From Macrobrachium rosenbergii (lineage: Eukaryota; Arthropoda; Malacostraca; Decapoda; Palaemonidae), in NCBI RefSeq assembly GCF_040412425.1, contig NC_089794.1:13391103-13455102 (forward strand): DNA of 64,000 nt, given 5' to 3'. Positions 1 to 10,917 of the stretch are shown here, piece after piece. The notes below the pieces were generated by a model, which was not told the origin of the DNA, ran no database searches, and saw nothing but the letters and a program-made list of their open reading frames with translations. The position numbers and the translations under genes are program-made. Position 1 is the first letter of the stretch. Each line of letters opens with the position of its first letter.

Positions 1-124
1 TTACAAATTCATGTACCTTTCGAATTTAGATACGTTCTTTAGAGCTGGAATGGACCAATCCTCACCATCGTAGCCAAGTGAGCAATAAATGTATCTGAAT
101 TTGACAGGTATACATATGTATGAG

Positions 125-230
125 CAGCAATAGACTTTGATCCTTCTCTTGTCAGGTCAGGATCGTGACCTCGTTCTGATAATCTGGAAGCGGGTTCGAT
201 TCCTGCTTTGGACATCAGAATTACTTTATA
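125..230 (+). repeat. tRNA-like SINE head (weak)
   Basis: A B-box-like motif GGTTCGATTCC lies near 197-207, about 35 bases after a possible A-box region. This is the spacing expected of a tRNA-derived SINE promoter. The layout resembles the stretch at 2310-2400. No full cloverleaf could be folded, so this is a repeat fragment rather than a tRNA gene. Confidence 0.3.
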
Positions 231-340
231 TTAATGCACTTGGATCTAGCGTATTCAAAAAGTACGAAGAATTCGAGAAGTTCAGAGGGCATCCTGGTTT
301 TTACAATTACATACACATTCGGCAAAAAGTTACTAATATA

Positions 341-552
<212 letters not shown>

Positions 553-739
553 CGTGCGTCTTTTTCTTGTTAGAGGACTGCACTAGGGGTTCTAATCCAT
601 TCTTTTGGGTGGAGGTTGTCTGCCATACAACTTTTATACCCTGTTTGTGAGCCCTATAGTAATTTTTTTTTCTGCTCAATCAGAGGTACAATCGCTTTTT
701 AACTGTGCATGACCATCTGCTACCTAACTCACCACAGGT

Positions 740-802
740 CTATATATATATAATGTATATTATATATATACACTGATAAACAGACACGCACACCCACACA
801 TG

Positions 803-894
<92 letters not shown>

Positions 895-898
895 TACA
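740..898. repeat. (TA)n and (CA)n microsatellite
   Basis: A short interrupted TA run is followed by a CA run (about 793-820) and a long TA tract (about 821-888). Confidence 0.97.
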
Positions 899-900
899 GT

Positions 901-1490
901 ACATGGATGACTTTGAAATAGAAAGGGTTGATTCATATCAGTATTTAGGAGCAAACATAAGTGATGATGATAATATGACAAGAGAAGTGTAGCAAGGAAG
1001 GCAGTGGGGTGTATGCAAAAGAATGGGAAAAGACTTGGGGTGTCTATTGAAGCCAATGTGTGAGAGAGCTGTTGAGCTGACTCTTCTTTATAGAAGTGAC
1101 ATGGTGATGTTGAATGCAAATGAAAGGAAAATGGTAGAAGCTGTTGTGATGAATTATTTGCATAAAAATATTATGAGAATCACTGAAAGGTTAGGAAATC
1201 TGGATATTTGTTGATGCAGTAATTGTTATCGCATGTGAAAGGTATGAAAAGAGCGGATAATCCAAGAGTGTTGGAAGGGAGGACCTTAGGAAATCAAAAT
1301 GTGCTGGACAGATGGAGTGAAAGTGGTATTGGAAAGGAAGAGCCTAAATATTCAGGAACCGTGAGAGTGCCTGCAAGATGCGAGGCAAGTGATGCTGAGA
1401 GTTCAGGGAGATTCGACGAGCGACTGATGAGCTGTCTTTGTAGGGGTATGAAGCTGCTAATGTTGAAACATTTTTCTACACGGGGGCATT
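901..1490 (+). pseudogene. Relic of a non-LTR retrotransposon reverse transcriptase C-terminus
   Basis: Conceptual translation from about 902 reads DSYQYLGANIS, the F/Y-x-YLG-x-I-S block that follows the catalytic core in many non-LTR reverse transcriptases. After an in-frame stop comes a segment with LLYRSDMVMLNANERKMVEA (from about 1083), matching the LLYGSETW-x-L block downstream of it. A further piece near 1228 reads LSHVKGMKR, like the usual GHVxRM motif. Stops and frameshifts separate the pieces, so the copy is dead. It starts right after a (TA)n tract. The order of conserved blocks makes the family assignment fairly safe; the clade is not determined. Confidence 0.7.
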
Positions 1491-1970
1491 GACTTACAAT
1501 TCAGTAATAAAGTGGAAAAGTGGCAGTGGCTATTGTGTTCTTTTTCTCTGAAGACACCCCTCGAAGTTCTTTAGAACGAAGTTACTAAATCCATTGTGCT
1601 TTTTCATCCTTGGCTGCGACCAGTCACAGTCGAGTAACTGCAGGTACTTAATTCACTGCTTAGGAGAACTGTAATGGGTCATGTCTATTTGCCTTCCATT
1701 GCCCCCGATTCGAACCAAAGTCCTCTTGATAATCAATGCTATTGGTTATTGATGACATCACAAAAGTCATATACATACATAGTTGTCATCGACATTCTTA
1801 CATCTCTCAAATGTCGCCTCGATACATTATGGACTTCCGGATTAATACGAACAGATGTTTAATAAAAAAAAACACCTGTTATCGAGGCACCTGTTGATTA
1901 AGAACACACTGCTTCGTGAGGCTAGCTATATAGAGTAATCAATCGATATGCTATTTCTTTAGTTACTTTA

Positions 1971-2260
1971 GAATGGGATGGAATGTAAAATCTAGGCTAA
2001 AGACCAAGCACTGGGACCCATGAGGTCATTCAGCATTGAAAAGGAAATTGAGAGTAAAAAGGTTTGAAAGGTGTAACAGGAGGAAAACCTCGCAGTTGCA
2101 CGATGAAACAATTGTTAGAAGAGGGTGGAAAGCAAGATGGATTTGGTACAGTAAAAAAAATTAAAGGGGTTGCAGCTAGGGCCGAAGGGACACTGCAGAG
2201 AACCTTGAGTAATGCCTACAGTGCTCTGCGTGAAGTGTACTGATGGCACTATACCTCAAC
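1971..2260 (+). repeat. Dispersed repeat R1, copy 1
   Basis: This roughly 290-bp segment shares long blocks with 5921-6175. They include a block starting GAATGGAATGGAA, the phrase ATGAGGTCATTCAGCA, and a 3' block with GTTGCAGCTAGGGCCGAAGG followed by AATGCCTACAGTG. No coding capacity or terminal repeats were seen. It is an interspersed repeat of unknown class, possibly a SINE-like or gene-derived unit. A weak third match is at 62812-62950. Confidence 0.8.
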
Positions 2261-2309
2261 GGAGACACGCAAGGGGCCTTCAACGTAACTTTGGGACAGG
2301 CAAGAGGCC

Positions 2310-2520
2310 CTCACTTCAGTTTGATGGTCGATATCGTACTCGCCTAGCACTCTCCTAAGCCAGCGTTCGATTCTCCGGATGTGTTTTATTTCAAATTTTT
2401 CTTGGTAAATCATTTGCTAGGTAACCAACTGGTTCTTACCATGTAAAATTCTAATCCTTCAGGCCAGGCGAAGAGCTGTTAATCAGCTCAGTGGTCAGTA
2501 ATACCTACCTCACATCACTG
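2310..2520 (+). repeat. tRNA-derived SINE-like repeat
   Basis: An A-box-like TGGTCGATATCGT near 2323 and a B-box-like GCGTTCGATTCTCC near 2365 are spaced as in a polymerase III promoter. A tail segment with AGAGCTGTTAATCAGCTCAG follows at about 2472-2491, and a T-rich stretch comes after that. It is probably a degenerate SINE. Confidence 0.45.
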
Positions 2521-3089
2521 TTTAAAGTGCTTTTCTGTAGTTCTCCATGGTTTAGTTTGACCTTTTTTTTTGTTTTTTTTATTTCTTATCTCTGTTTGAA
2601 TACTCCCTTTTTTTTATCTAGTTTTAATAGCTACATACATTTAATTGTTTACTTCCCTCATTCTCTTTTCTTTTAAATTCTTATTTTGTCTTGGCCTGGT
2701 GCTTAATTCTCCTCTGTTCGTCTTTGGTTGTTGATTCTGACCAGCTTTTAGTTTTTACCTTTTTGCACCTGCTTACCATCATGTACCAGTTTTAGCTGAT
2801 AACCGTTTTACGTCCGGTGAACGAATTCATTTTGAAGAACACCTGATCCGAAAATAACTACCTGAACACAGGTTCAAATTACTGTACCTTGTAAAAGTAC
2901 ATTACTGCAGCACATTTTTTTGTAACCTTCAGCACAGGTTATGATAAGGCTTGTAGAGTCAACAGGGTGATTAAATGCAGCAGAACAGTTACTTGTTTGT
3001 GTTACTTCTTATGCATTTTTAAAGTCACTGTCAACTTTGAACTGTCTTTTTCTTGGGACATTTTCATTACGTTAGGGAAGGCAGTTAAT
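2521..3089. other. Non-coding, T-rich; no gene seen
   Basis: The stretch is T-rich with short homopolymer runs. A possible signal-peptide reading (MQQNSYLFVLLLMHF, from about 2985) was considered as the missing first exon of the protease gene. It lacks a good splice donor, so no exon is called. Confidence 0.5.
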
Positions 3090-3615
3090 GAGCTTGAAAT
3101 GTTTTAGTTAAGCTTAGGTTAATTAGGTTAAACTGGATTAGGAAGAGATAAGGTTAACTAAGTCGAACTGGCGTGGTTATGGTAAGGATGGCTGTGCAGA
3201 ACTATGCTAGTTTAAGAAAGGTTAATTAACCTGAGTTAAGTTAGGTTTATGTTTCATTAGGTTTAGTTACGTTAGAGAAGGTTAATTAGGTCAAATTAAG
3301 ATAGTTTGAGGTAAGGTTAACTACATGAAACTGAGTTAGCTCAAAGAAGGTTATTTATATCAAACGAGAGTACTTTAAGTATCAGTAATTAGGTAGAACT
3401 GGGCTACTTTATGTCGGGTTATTAAGTTAATTAGGTTAGTGTTGATTTAGATAAGATTTACTGAGTTAATCATGGTCAGCTCAATATAAAATTAAATGAA
3501 GCGAAGTTACAGCTGATTACACAGAACTGGGCTAACTCAGGTGAGGTTGCTCGATAGAATTAGGTCACGTTGGACAGGTTCAATTACATATAATTAGGTT
3601 AGGTTAAGTCAGGTT
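3090..3615. repeat. TTAGG/TTAGGTTA-rich degenerate tract
   Basis: Motifs such as TTAGGTTA, AGGTTAA and TTAGGTTAGGTTAA recur every 15 to 40 bases through about 500 bp, on one strand. TTAGG is the ancestral arthropod telomere unit. The tract could be a decayed interstitial telomere-like array or an unrelated simple minisatellite; no pure array of TTAGG remains. Confidence 0.5.
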
Positions 3616-3621
3616 ATTTGG

Positions 3622-3655
3622 GGCAAATGAATGATGATGATGATGATGATGAAAA
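3622..3655. repeat. (GAT)n microsatellite
   Basis: A short GAT run lies just upstream of the splice acceptor of the first recognised protease exon. Confidence 0.9.
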
Positions 3656-3685
3656 TGACTTTGATTATGATTATTATAATCTTAG

Positions 3686-4511
3686 GTACGTTCCCTTCAT
3701 GGAACAAACAGAGAAAACAACGACGCAGAGAACTTCCTTGATGGAAACGAAAAGAGAAATGTCCAGGGAATGATGGACACTGAGGAGCTGACACAGGAAC
3801 TCTTGCAACGAAAGCGGAGGGAAGACGAGAAGAAGGACCGCCCGAAGTCGAACAAGGACCGCCCGAAGTCGAAGAAGGACGAAAACAACGAGAAGAGAGA
3901 GAACACACCGAAGAGGAAGAAACAAGAAAGTAATGAGAGAGTTAAGCTAAAAAGGAAGAATGAAAGACCCGCGGACGAAGAAAAGGAGAAAAAACGAAGG
4001 AAAGGAGGACGTCGTGGAGATGTGAAGGAGTCGAGGAGAAGGGGCGAGAAGGCCAAAGAGAAGAAGGGAAATCAGAATGGAAAAAAGAAGGAACCAAAAG
4101 GACAGAAGAGACCTAAGAAGGAAGAGCAAGAAGTCGACGGAAAAGGGAGAAGCTCACAAACGGGAAAAAGGAAGAAGAACGGTGGAAGGGGAGGAGAGAA
4201 AGAGAAGGATAAGAAAGAGAAGGATAAGAAAAAGAAAAAGGAAAACCCGCGAAAACCCAAAGACTCAAAAACGGAGGGAAAGAAGGAACAGGAGGGAAAG
4301 ATAACAGTGAAACCAAAACCAAGGAAATTAGGAGGAAATAAACCGGAGGAGGGTCGGGGCAAAAAGGGCACCAAGATAAAAGGAAAAGAGCACAAGAAGG
4401 AAAAATTGGGCAATAAGGAAGAAGCGAAGAAGAAGAGGAAGAAGCAGAAGATAACAGCGAAACCAAACGTCCAGACGAAGCAGTTGTCAGTTACGAATGT
4501 TGATCAGCTGA
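3686..4511 (+). CDS. Protease exon: lysine-rich N-terminal segment
   Basis: The acceptor is TTATAATCTTAG before 3686 and the donor GTAAGT follows 4511, leaving phase 1. It encodes about 275 residues dominated by Lys, Glu, Arg and Asn, with repeats such as KDRPKS and [10 protein letters not shown]. There are no cysteines or hydrophobic stretches, so this part should be disordered and strongly basic. An in-frame stop (3683-3685) lies in the acceptor itself, so the frame must come from an earlier exon or from the ATG at 3770. The coding call is supported by the exact phase fit with the next exon. Frames open on the opposite strand here reflect purine-rich composition. Confidence 0.75.
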
Positions 4512-4524
4512 GTAAGTGATACAA

Positions 4525-4578
<54 letters not shown>

Positions 4579-7500
4579 GACCTGCTTACTGACCCACTTT
4601 CACCTTTATAGAACTCTCTCTAGCTCTCTTTGAATTTGTTTATCGACTTACATTTCTCTCCCTTTCGCTATCAAGACATATCTATCGGCCTATTTTTGTC
4701 TTTTTCCCTGTCTACCTATCGACATTTAACAGAGAGAAACATAATAACGAAAGGGAAAATGCTAGGAAATAGTACAAAAGCAGATTGAGTTTCCCCTCAC
4801 AATCAATTCTTTGTTTTCCCACTTTCCTAAGTTGACCTAATCCTTAAAGAAAAAAAGAAAGAAAAAAAAAAAAGTATCATCTTATTTCTGCCCAGAAAGT
4901 CTCATCTCTGTTCATCTGTCTCCTTCTCAACCGTTCCCTAACACCTGTTAGCTTCTTTCGACAATGAAAACAGTCGTCATAAAGTAATCTGCTTAAAAAA
5001 AATTATAATAATAATGACAAAATCTTTCAGTTGACTCACAGCAGTGTGGACAAACGTTCAACCTGCATTACGGAGAGACGGCGCTGCTCTTTTCCGTAAA
5101 CGACCGTTCAGTTCTGAAATGCAAGCAGAAGTTTGAGGTGAGTTACTTGGCGTTGATCTAATGATGATAATATCGAAAAAATATTGACAGAAATATTTGC
5201 TATAATGATTATTCTAATGCGCAATAAAAATCTACAATTATATGGTAAACTATATTACTATGTATATTTTACATAGTAATATAGTTTACTAGATAATTAT
5301 AGATTTTTATCACACAATGTTTTTCACGAGATTGTGAATTTCTTAGCAATAATTCTAATATAAATAAGAAGAAAAACACCATCGATAGTGTTAATAACTC
5401 AATAATAACTCATGATAATAATTTGACCACAATATTTGCAGCGATAATATTTATAATAATTTTAACAACAATACCTCAGGATGATGATAATAATTTGGTA
5501 ACCAATATGTAAATAATGATATTAAAGAATAAGGACAACAAAACAAAAAGATGCAATAGCCTAAAATGATAAAAGATGATGATCATAAAGATGATAACGT
5601 GAGATAATAACGTTAATCAGCCTCGTCCCGTGAACTGTTTCAACGGTTGAAACCAAAGTTTTTGCTTGCAGAGCCCAGAGGGTACAACAATCTCCTTATC
5701 CTGTCTGCAGTTCAGTTTAAACGACAGGGGATGTCGAAAAGAAAAGTTCCTTGTCCTGCCTGGAATTGAGTAAGTCTAAAAACGTAACCTATTTATACTA
5801 AGTCTTATGCCAATTAAGTCGTTTTGTAAGTATCTACTGTTCCTTTAATCACCTCTACCCAATCACACAAGGATAATGATTACCTTACTAGTTCCTTCGG
5901 CATCTTTTTCTCATCCAGGAATGGAATGGAACATAGAATTTAGGACAAAGGACAAGCGCTAGTACCTATGAGGTCATTCAGCACTGGAAGGGGAACTGAG
6001 AGTAAAGGTTTTAAAAATGATAGGAGGATGGCTAGAAAGATGGAAGTGAATATGAATGGAGGAGGTACAGTACAAGGAATGAAAGGGGTTGCAGCTAGGG
6101 CCGAAGGGACGCTGTAGAGAACCTTAAGTAATGCCTACAGTGCACCGTGTGAGGAGCACTGACGGAACTTCCCCCCCTACTGGTTCCCACATCCAGAAAT
6201 ACCGTACACATCTCGGTCAGCCACTCAGTCATACTTTCACTGCCAAGCCGCATCCTTTCACCTGCAATCCTAACATTTCTCGTCGCCTTTCCAGTCCTCA
6301 ACTACACTTAACGCATTCCTTTCATACCCAAAAATACTATTTTCCTTTCACGTAACTTTGATATCATTCATAAGAAATGCTTCTTACCAAACATGTTTAT
6401 TTTTGTCGCAGTGGGCGGAAGAAATCGAAATTTTGCTCCTCGAATTCCCCATCACTGATAAGTCCGTCCAACGAGCTGGAAATCCGGTTCATCAGGAAGT
6501 TCTTCGGGAGAAGAGACTGCTCTGGTGGTTACATCTGTACGTTGACTGTCATTGGAGGTAAGACTGCTATCTTGAATTATCTTGCATTATCTTACTGACT
6601 TTATCTAGATTTATTGTTAAGGGGCCTCGAAGCAATCGATGAATGGAATATGTTTCAGTGAACGCATAGCTTCACAGATCGAGAGATAGAGAGAGAGAGA
6701 GAACCGTACCGTAGCCAACGAGTTATCTGTTATCCATTTGTGGTCATACATCCAAATAATGACCAAACCAAATTTTGCCAAATCACGAGAGCAACCAGCG
6801 GTTCAGGTAGTGTTACTGACGTTATATTTTGACCTGGGGTTCCTTGCCGTTCACACCAGATTCTTAATTTCTCATGAAGGTTGCTGCGACACAGCAGGAT
6901 CCATAATTAAGCTTCTAATTCTCCACATTATTATTATTATATTATTATTGGGGCTGGAAGTAATAGCAAGTAATCCCAAATTTCTCTAAATTCTCGGTAA
7001 TTAGGTTTAGGGGTAATCTTCCTTAACTTAGGTGTTAAATTTCCATTAGTGCTGAAATGAAATACAAGTCAAGTTCTACACTAAAGTCTACAAAATAATG
7101 AAGACTGTTCGTGATTAAATTTCACAAACCGACGGGTAATTCTCTGTCTGCCTCTGCAATTTACTTATTGCCTTTCAGATTTTAAGCTAAATGCTTAGCT
7201 GTCAGTGGTTTCTATCCAGTTCACTGTTTATGTTGATCATGAAATATTTATCGAAACTTAATGCAATAAACTACAGAAGTATTTCAAATTTCAGATGAGC
7301 CAACTACAACGCCTGAGCCCACTACTCCTAAGCCTACTACGCCAAAGCCTACTACTCCTCAGCCTACCACGCCCCAGCCTACTACTCCTCAGCCTACCAC
7401 GCCCCAGCCTACTACTCCCCAACCCACCACACCAGAGCCTACAACTCTCCAGCCTACTACTCCCCAACCCACCACACCAAAGCCTACCACTCTCCAGCCT

Positions 7501-10500
7501 ACTACTCCCCAACCTACCACTCCCCAGCCTACTACTCCTCAACCTACTACACCTAACCCTACTACTCCCCAACCTACCACACCAAAGCCTACCACTCCCC
7601 AGCCTACTACTCCTCAACCTACTACACCTAACCCTACCACTCCCCAACCTACCACACCTAATCCTACAACTCCTCAACCAACAACTTCCCAACCCACAAC
7701 ACCTCAACCAACCACAACAACCAATAAACCTACTACAACTCCCCAACCCACAACACCTCAACCAACCACTACAACCAATAAACCTACTACAACTCCTCCG
7801 GCCACTACAACAACAAATAAGCCTACCACAACTAACCCACCAACAACCACGTCAGCACCAACTACAACTGTCTCAGCAAGCCCACCTGTGACACGTCTGT
7901 TTTGCAGTGAGTAAAAGTTCCACGAAACTTAACCCACTGAACATTTATTCCTTCCCATTAAGATGCTCATCTATTAATAAAGCTGTTCATTTTCATTAAA
8001 TGGCCCTAACTGAGAAAGAGGGTCAAAGTTCCATGGAAACAATTCAGGAAAGGAGTCAGTTTGTACTGTGGAAGCCTTAAAGTGACCTACACTGATCATT
8101 TATTCTACTTGGTACGAGTAATATTGACTGCATATGATAATGAAGGCATTTACAAATTGCTGTAACAAACGACAGAAATCGGCCACCATGAATTTCCCAA
8201 ATGTGCAGATGAGATACTGTAATGGTAATACTGTACACAGGTTTCAAATACATCTGTCATTCTTTTAAAATTCCCTGTAGATGATGACTGTGGGAGATCT
8301 ACTGTTACTGTGCCAAGGATTGTAGGTGGTCAAGAGGCGTCAATATACGAGTATCCATGGCAAGCTTTGCTGAAGATCAGTTCGTCGGCTTTTACTGCTC
8401 CTGCTACTTGTGGTGGTTCAATCATAAAGACAGGATGGGTCTTAACTGCTGCTCACTGTTTCGTTAGTCCATTCACACTGCAAGTCTACCCGTAAGTGAT
8501 GAACTGAGTCCACTGCAGAAATTTCAGGCATGAAGCACCAGTAATAAACTTCATCATTTTTATGCCTTTCTTGGCCATGTTAATCACTGAGTTTTTAACC
8601 CTCAAGGAAACGTGACTTACCTTTCTTTCTTGGCGCACAGTGTGATTCTTGTAACTGATTTACATGCAGTGTGATTGTGATTTCCCCAGTGTTCCTCCCC
8701 TATCAGCTGTTCTGCACTTAAAACAATGGGAGTTGTTGGACAGCAAGATAAACAGAACCTATCCTGCCCTGCACTTTGACTTTACTGCCTGTCCTGCAGT
8801 GATGTGTGGATTCTGCCTTGCTTTTTGTGCATAAATATTCCTCTTTTTGTATCATGTGGAGCTTTTATTTTCTTCTAATTTGTATGGTACTGTAATTTGT
8901 GGCTTTATCATTTTGAATAAATGCATGAATAGTTTATTTCACCATTTTGGGGGCGGGGGGACAGAAAGTGTTACCTTCTGTCACTTGTGTTAATAACATT
9001 AATTACTGAACTAATTTTTCCTTAACAACGCCTGAGGCAGGTTTTTAAACATCAGATAGTATAGTGGTTAGTGTCATGGCATGCCACTCAGATGTGGGTT
9101 TGTGTCTCCCCTAGGGCGATGAAAAATCACTGGCTCTGTATCATGATCAGTTACTGCTGCAGTGTGGGGTCTGCAGTGGGAGGCTGAAACCAACACTGTT
9201 TGGAAGCTTGAATTTCAAGTCAATGGCCCCTGTGTGCTTGTTCCAGGTGAACAGATTTCATCTCCTGAAATAATAATAATAATAATAATAATAATCCATC
9301 CTTATGTTTTGGTCCCATTTTTTACATTTTATAATCACGTGTTTATAAATCAACTAGCCTGAATCACCAATGGAATAAAATATATTCTAGTGCACAGATG
9401 AGCAGTAACATGCACCAAAAAGTATATTGAGGCATGTGTACATAGCTACAAGTACATTTCTACTTTCTCCCTCAGACAACTGGGTTTGACTATTGTAGTT
9501 GCCGAGCATGACCTCAATTCTGCCACAGAAACAGAGGAGATTGAGATCACTCCGACTGGAAACAGCTTATTTATTCATCCTCAATACAAGAGAGGCAATC
9601 CAAGTTCGGTGAGCTTTTGGGCTTAATGTATTTTTATGGTTGCTAATGGTACATAAACCTTCACTTTTACTTCCTCCTCCCATAACCCAAAGTTATCCCC
9701 ATTTGACCTGCTCTTCTATCCTATTCAGCATTGTCATAACTCCTGAATCAGTCTTGGTACAAATACCTAGGAGAAAATATCCAGCTTGCTTTGCCAGATT
9801 TGCATAGTCCCCTGATAATAATTTCTTTGCAGGAGGAGCATGACATAGCACTTGTATACTTGGGTGGAACCCTTACTTTTGGCACTGGCATCAAGCCTAT
9901 CTGCATGCCTGTGGCATCCGACTACACACCTGAGAAGGAAGTTGTGGTCACAGGCTGGGGAGTAACTCAGTATCGTAAGCATTAAATTTCTATTGACACA
10001 ACCATTTAGATTAAGAAAGCTGAAACACAGCTGTCTGGAAGCATTAAGTATTATCCAAATTTAATAATAATAATAATAATTGCAGAAGTAATCTACATGT
10101 AACAGCATTACTAGAACAACTTAAAAAAAAAGGGTTTACTGTTTAACACACAAAATCTTATACATTTGCAGAGGGAACCCAAGCCACCAAGCTTCAAGAG
10201 GTGGCCCTGAAATTGAAATCTCAAGCAGACTGCAAAACCCTCAATGACAATGCACCCCAGACGTATATCATTAGTGACAATATGGTATGCGCTCTTGCAC
10301 CCAACAAGGATGCCTGCCAGGTTAGTATATTGGCTGCTCCTATGACAATTCTATTCAGTTAATTATTTGTTTGCCCATAAGACAGCTTGGAAATTACTAT
10401 ATAGATTTTGATAAAATTCTGTGAGGGGATGAGGTGTGGGGAAAGGAACCTTTTATTTTTATGTTTTAAGGAAATTTAGACAAAGGTTACATATTCATAG

Positions 10501-10917
10501 TTTGCTAATTTAGGTTTGTCTGCTTATTCATTATCTCAAAGTTTTGTAACAGGAGGGATTACAATATAGATCTTTGCAAACAACTTTATGCATGAGTGTG
10601 TGCAAAGATCTGCTCAACCCAGTCATGGTTTGTCAATGTGCTGGGAGCTAACCATATTTTAGAAATGTGTCTTTGATGTGTGTCTTCCTCAGAAAAACAT
10701 TTGTGTAGAATATACTGTACTGGTTTGACTAATATCATCTTTGCAGGGCGACAGTGGTGGGCCACTCGTGACTCAGTCAGCAGATGGGAGATGGATCCAA
10801 CTGGGAGTGGTCAGCTTTGGGTATGAATGTGCTGTTGCAAATGTACCAGGCTTTTACACAAATCTTGCCAATTATGTGGACTGGATTACGGAGACAACAC
10901 AGTCCAATCAATGTTAA
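3686..10917 (+). CDS. CUB-domain, mucin-linker trypsin-like serine protease (ten exons, 5' end missing)
   Basis: The join is 3686-4511, 5031-5137, 5672-5769, 6412-6557, 7295-7906, 8281-8491, 9476-9608, 9833-9974, 10172-10320, 10747-10917. Every junction is GT-AG and every phase agrees, giving 864 residues. In order: Lys/Glu-rich segment (1-275), Cys-containing CUB-like region (276-392), Thr/Pro linker (393-592), trypsin-like domain (RIVGG at 609-613). The triad is His655 (LTAAHC), Asp715 (HDIAL), Ser811 (GDSGGP). Asp805 sits six residues before the serine, which predicts cleavage after Lys or Arg. It is expected to be a secreted zymogen activated at Arg609. CUB-serine proteases are known from crustacean haemocytes; a defence or clotting role is inference. 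The exon with start codon and signal peptide was not found. The basic N-terminal quarter is unusual. Confidence 0.88.
4530..4577. repeat. (TC)n microsatellite in protease intron
   Basis: A pure CT tract lies just after the donor of the lysine-rich exon. Confidence 0.95.
5031..5137 (+). CDS. Protease exon: CUB-like part 1
   Basis: Acceptor AATCTTTCAG, donor GTGAGT. Phase 1 in, phase 0 out. It reads [20 protein letters not shown], with a C-G-x-T/x start and a hydrophobic strand typical of CUB domain beginnings. Confidence 0.85.
5223..5312. repeat. Large AT-rich inverted repeat (hairpin) in intron
   Basis: Two arms of about 40 bases (5224-5262 and 5269-5310), including ACTATATTACTATGTA and its complement, surround a loop of a few bases. 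It could be a tiny fold-back element or a de novo palindrome. Confidence 0.85.
5672..5769 (+). CDS. Protease exon: CUB-like part 2
   Basis: Acceptor TTGCTTGCAG, donor GTAAGT. It reads on from [20 protein letters not shown], with two cysteines, and leaves phase 2. Confidence 0.85.
5921..6175 (+). repeat. Dispersed repeat R1, copy 2
   Basis: This second copy of the 1971-2260 repeat sits in an intron of the protease gene. It keeps the same 3' block ending AATGCCTACAGTGCACC. The small open frames here belong to the repeat. Confidence 0.8.
6412..6557 (+). CDS. Protease exon: CUB-like part 3
   Basis: Acceptor TTTTGTCGCAG, donor GTAAGA; phase 2 in, phase 1 out. It encodes [20 protein letters not shown] and then [13 protein letters not shown]. 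These match the last third of CUB domains, where S-N-x-L-x-I-x-F is followed by a G-F/Y-x-C-x-x-x-V strand. Confidence 0.87.
6600..7290. other. Intron, nothing recognised beyond simple repeats
   Basis: The intron holds a short GA run near 6683-6702 and an interrupted (ATT)n near 6928-6950. No exon with matching phase was seen. Confidence 0.6.
7295..7906 (+). CDS. Protease exon: Thr/Pro mucin-like linker
   Basis: Acceptor AATTTCAG, donor GTGAGT after 7906. About 200 residues made of PTTPxPTTP repeats ([23 protein letters not shown]) end in VTRLFC. Such Thr/Pro tracts are normally heavily O-glycosylated and hold domains apart as a stiff spacer. The repeats are in tandem at DNA level (15- or 21-base units), so length variation between individuals is likely. 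Leu/Pro/Gln-rich and antisense readings here are shadow frames. Confidence 0.9.
8281..8491 (+). CDS. Protease exon: activation site and catalytic His
   Basis: Acceptor TTCCCTGTAG, donor GTAAGT. It begins NDDCGRS, giving the cysteine that in related proteases pairs with the one in KPICMPV. The activation site PRIVGG follows, then [17 protein letters not shown] with the catalytic histidine. Confidence 0.95.
8520..9040. other. Intron, no feature recognised
   Basis: Plain intron sequence between two protease exons, with one G-rich run near 8949-8960. Confidence 0.5.
9050..9295 (+). repeat. tRNA-derived SINE with (AAT)n tail
   Basis: The A-box region ATAGTGGTTAGTGTCATGG (from 9061) and a decayed B box GGGTTTGTGTCTCC (9096-9109) give a tRNA-like head. 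A unique body follows, and the element ends in (AAT)n at 9271-9294. Head, body and simple tail in that order are the SINE plan. Confidence 0.75.
9476..9608 (+). CDS. Protease exon: between His and Asp
   Basis: Acceptor TCTCCCTCAG, donor GTGAGC. It reads [20 protein letters not shown] and on to FIHPQYKR, the usual trypsin segment before the catalytic aspartate. Confidence 0.93.
9833..9974 (+). CDS. Protease exon: catalytic Asp
   Basis: Acceptor TTTCTTTGCAG, donor GTAAGC. It contains [10 protein letters not shown] with the catalytic aspartate, IKPICMP, and VVVTGWG, all in standard trypsin positions. Confidence 0.95.
10172..10320 (+). CDS. Protease exon: pre-serine segment
   Basis: Acceptor ACATTTGCAG, donor GTTAGT. 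It runs from [15 protein letters not shown] to [12 protein letters not shown]. The aspartate in KDACQ is the S1 specificity residue. Confidence 0.95.
10747..10917 (+). CDS. Protease last exon: catalytic Ser and stop
   Basis: Acceptor ATCTTTGCAG. It begins GDSGGPLV with the nucleophile, continues [11 protein letters not shown] (pocket) and [14 protein letters not shown] (C-terminal helix), and stops at TAA 10915-10917. AATAAA-like runs at 11145-11215 could serve polyadenylation. Confidence 0.95.
   Translation, partial: GDSGGPLVTQSADGRWIQLGVVSFGYECAVANVPGFYTNLANYVDWITETTQSNQC

Noticed and set aside
125..230. Functional tRNA gene
   Set aside because: Only a B-box-like motif is present; no cloverleaf with paired acceptor stem.
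2491..2676. Hydrophobic frame considered as the protease signal-peptide exon
   Set aside because: Low-complexity T-rich sequence without a donor in the needed phase.
3609..4466. Several minus-strand Phe/Ser/Leu-rich frames
   Set aside because: Antisense of the purine-rich Lys/Glu exon; no domain or splice support.
7291..7891. Minus-strand Arg/Gly/Ser-rich frame and a + strand Leu/Pro-rich frame
   Set aside because: Shadow frames of the Thr/Pro linker exon; the PTTP frame fits both splice phases.
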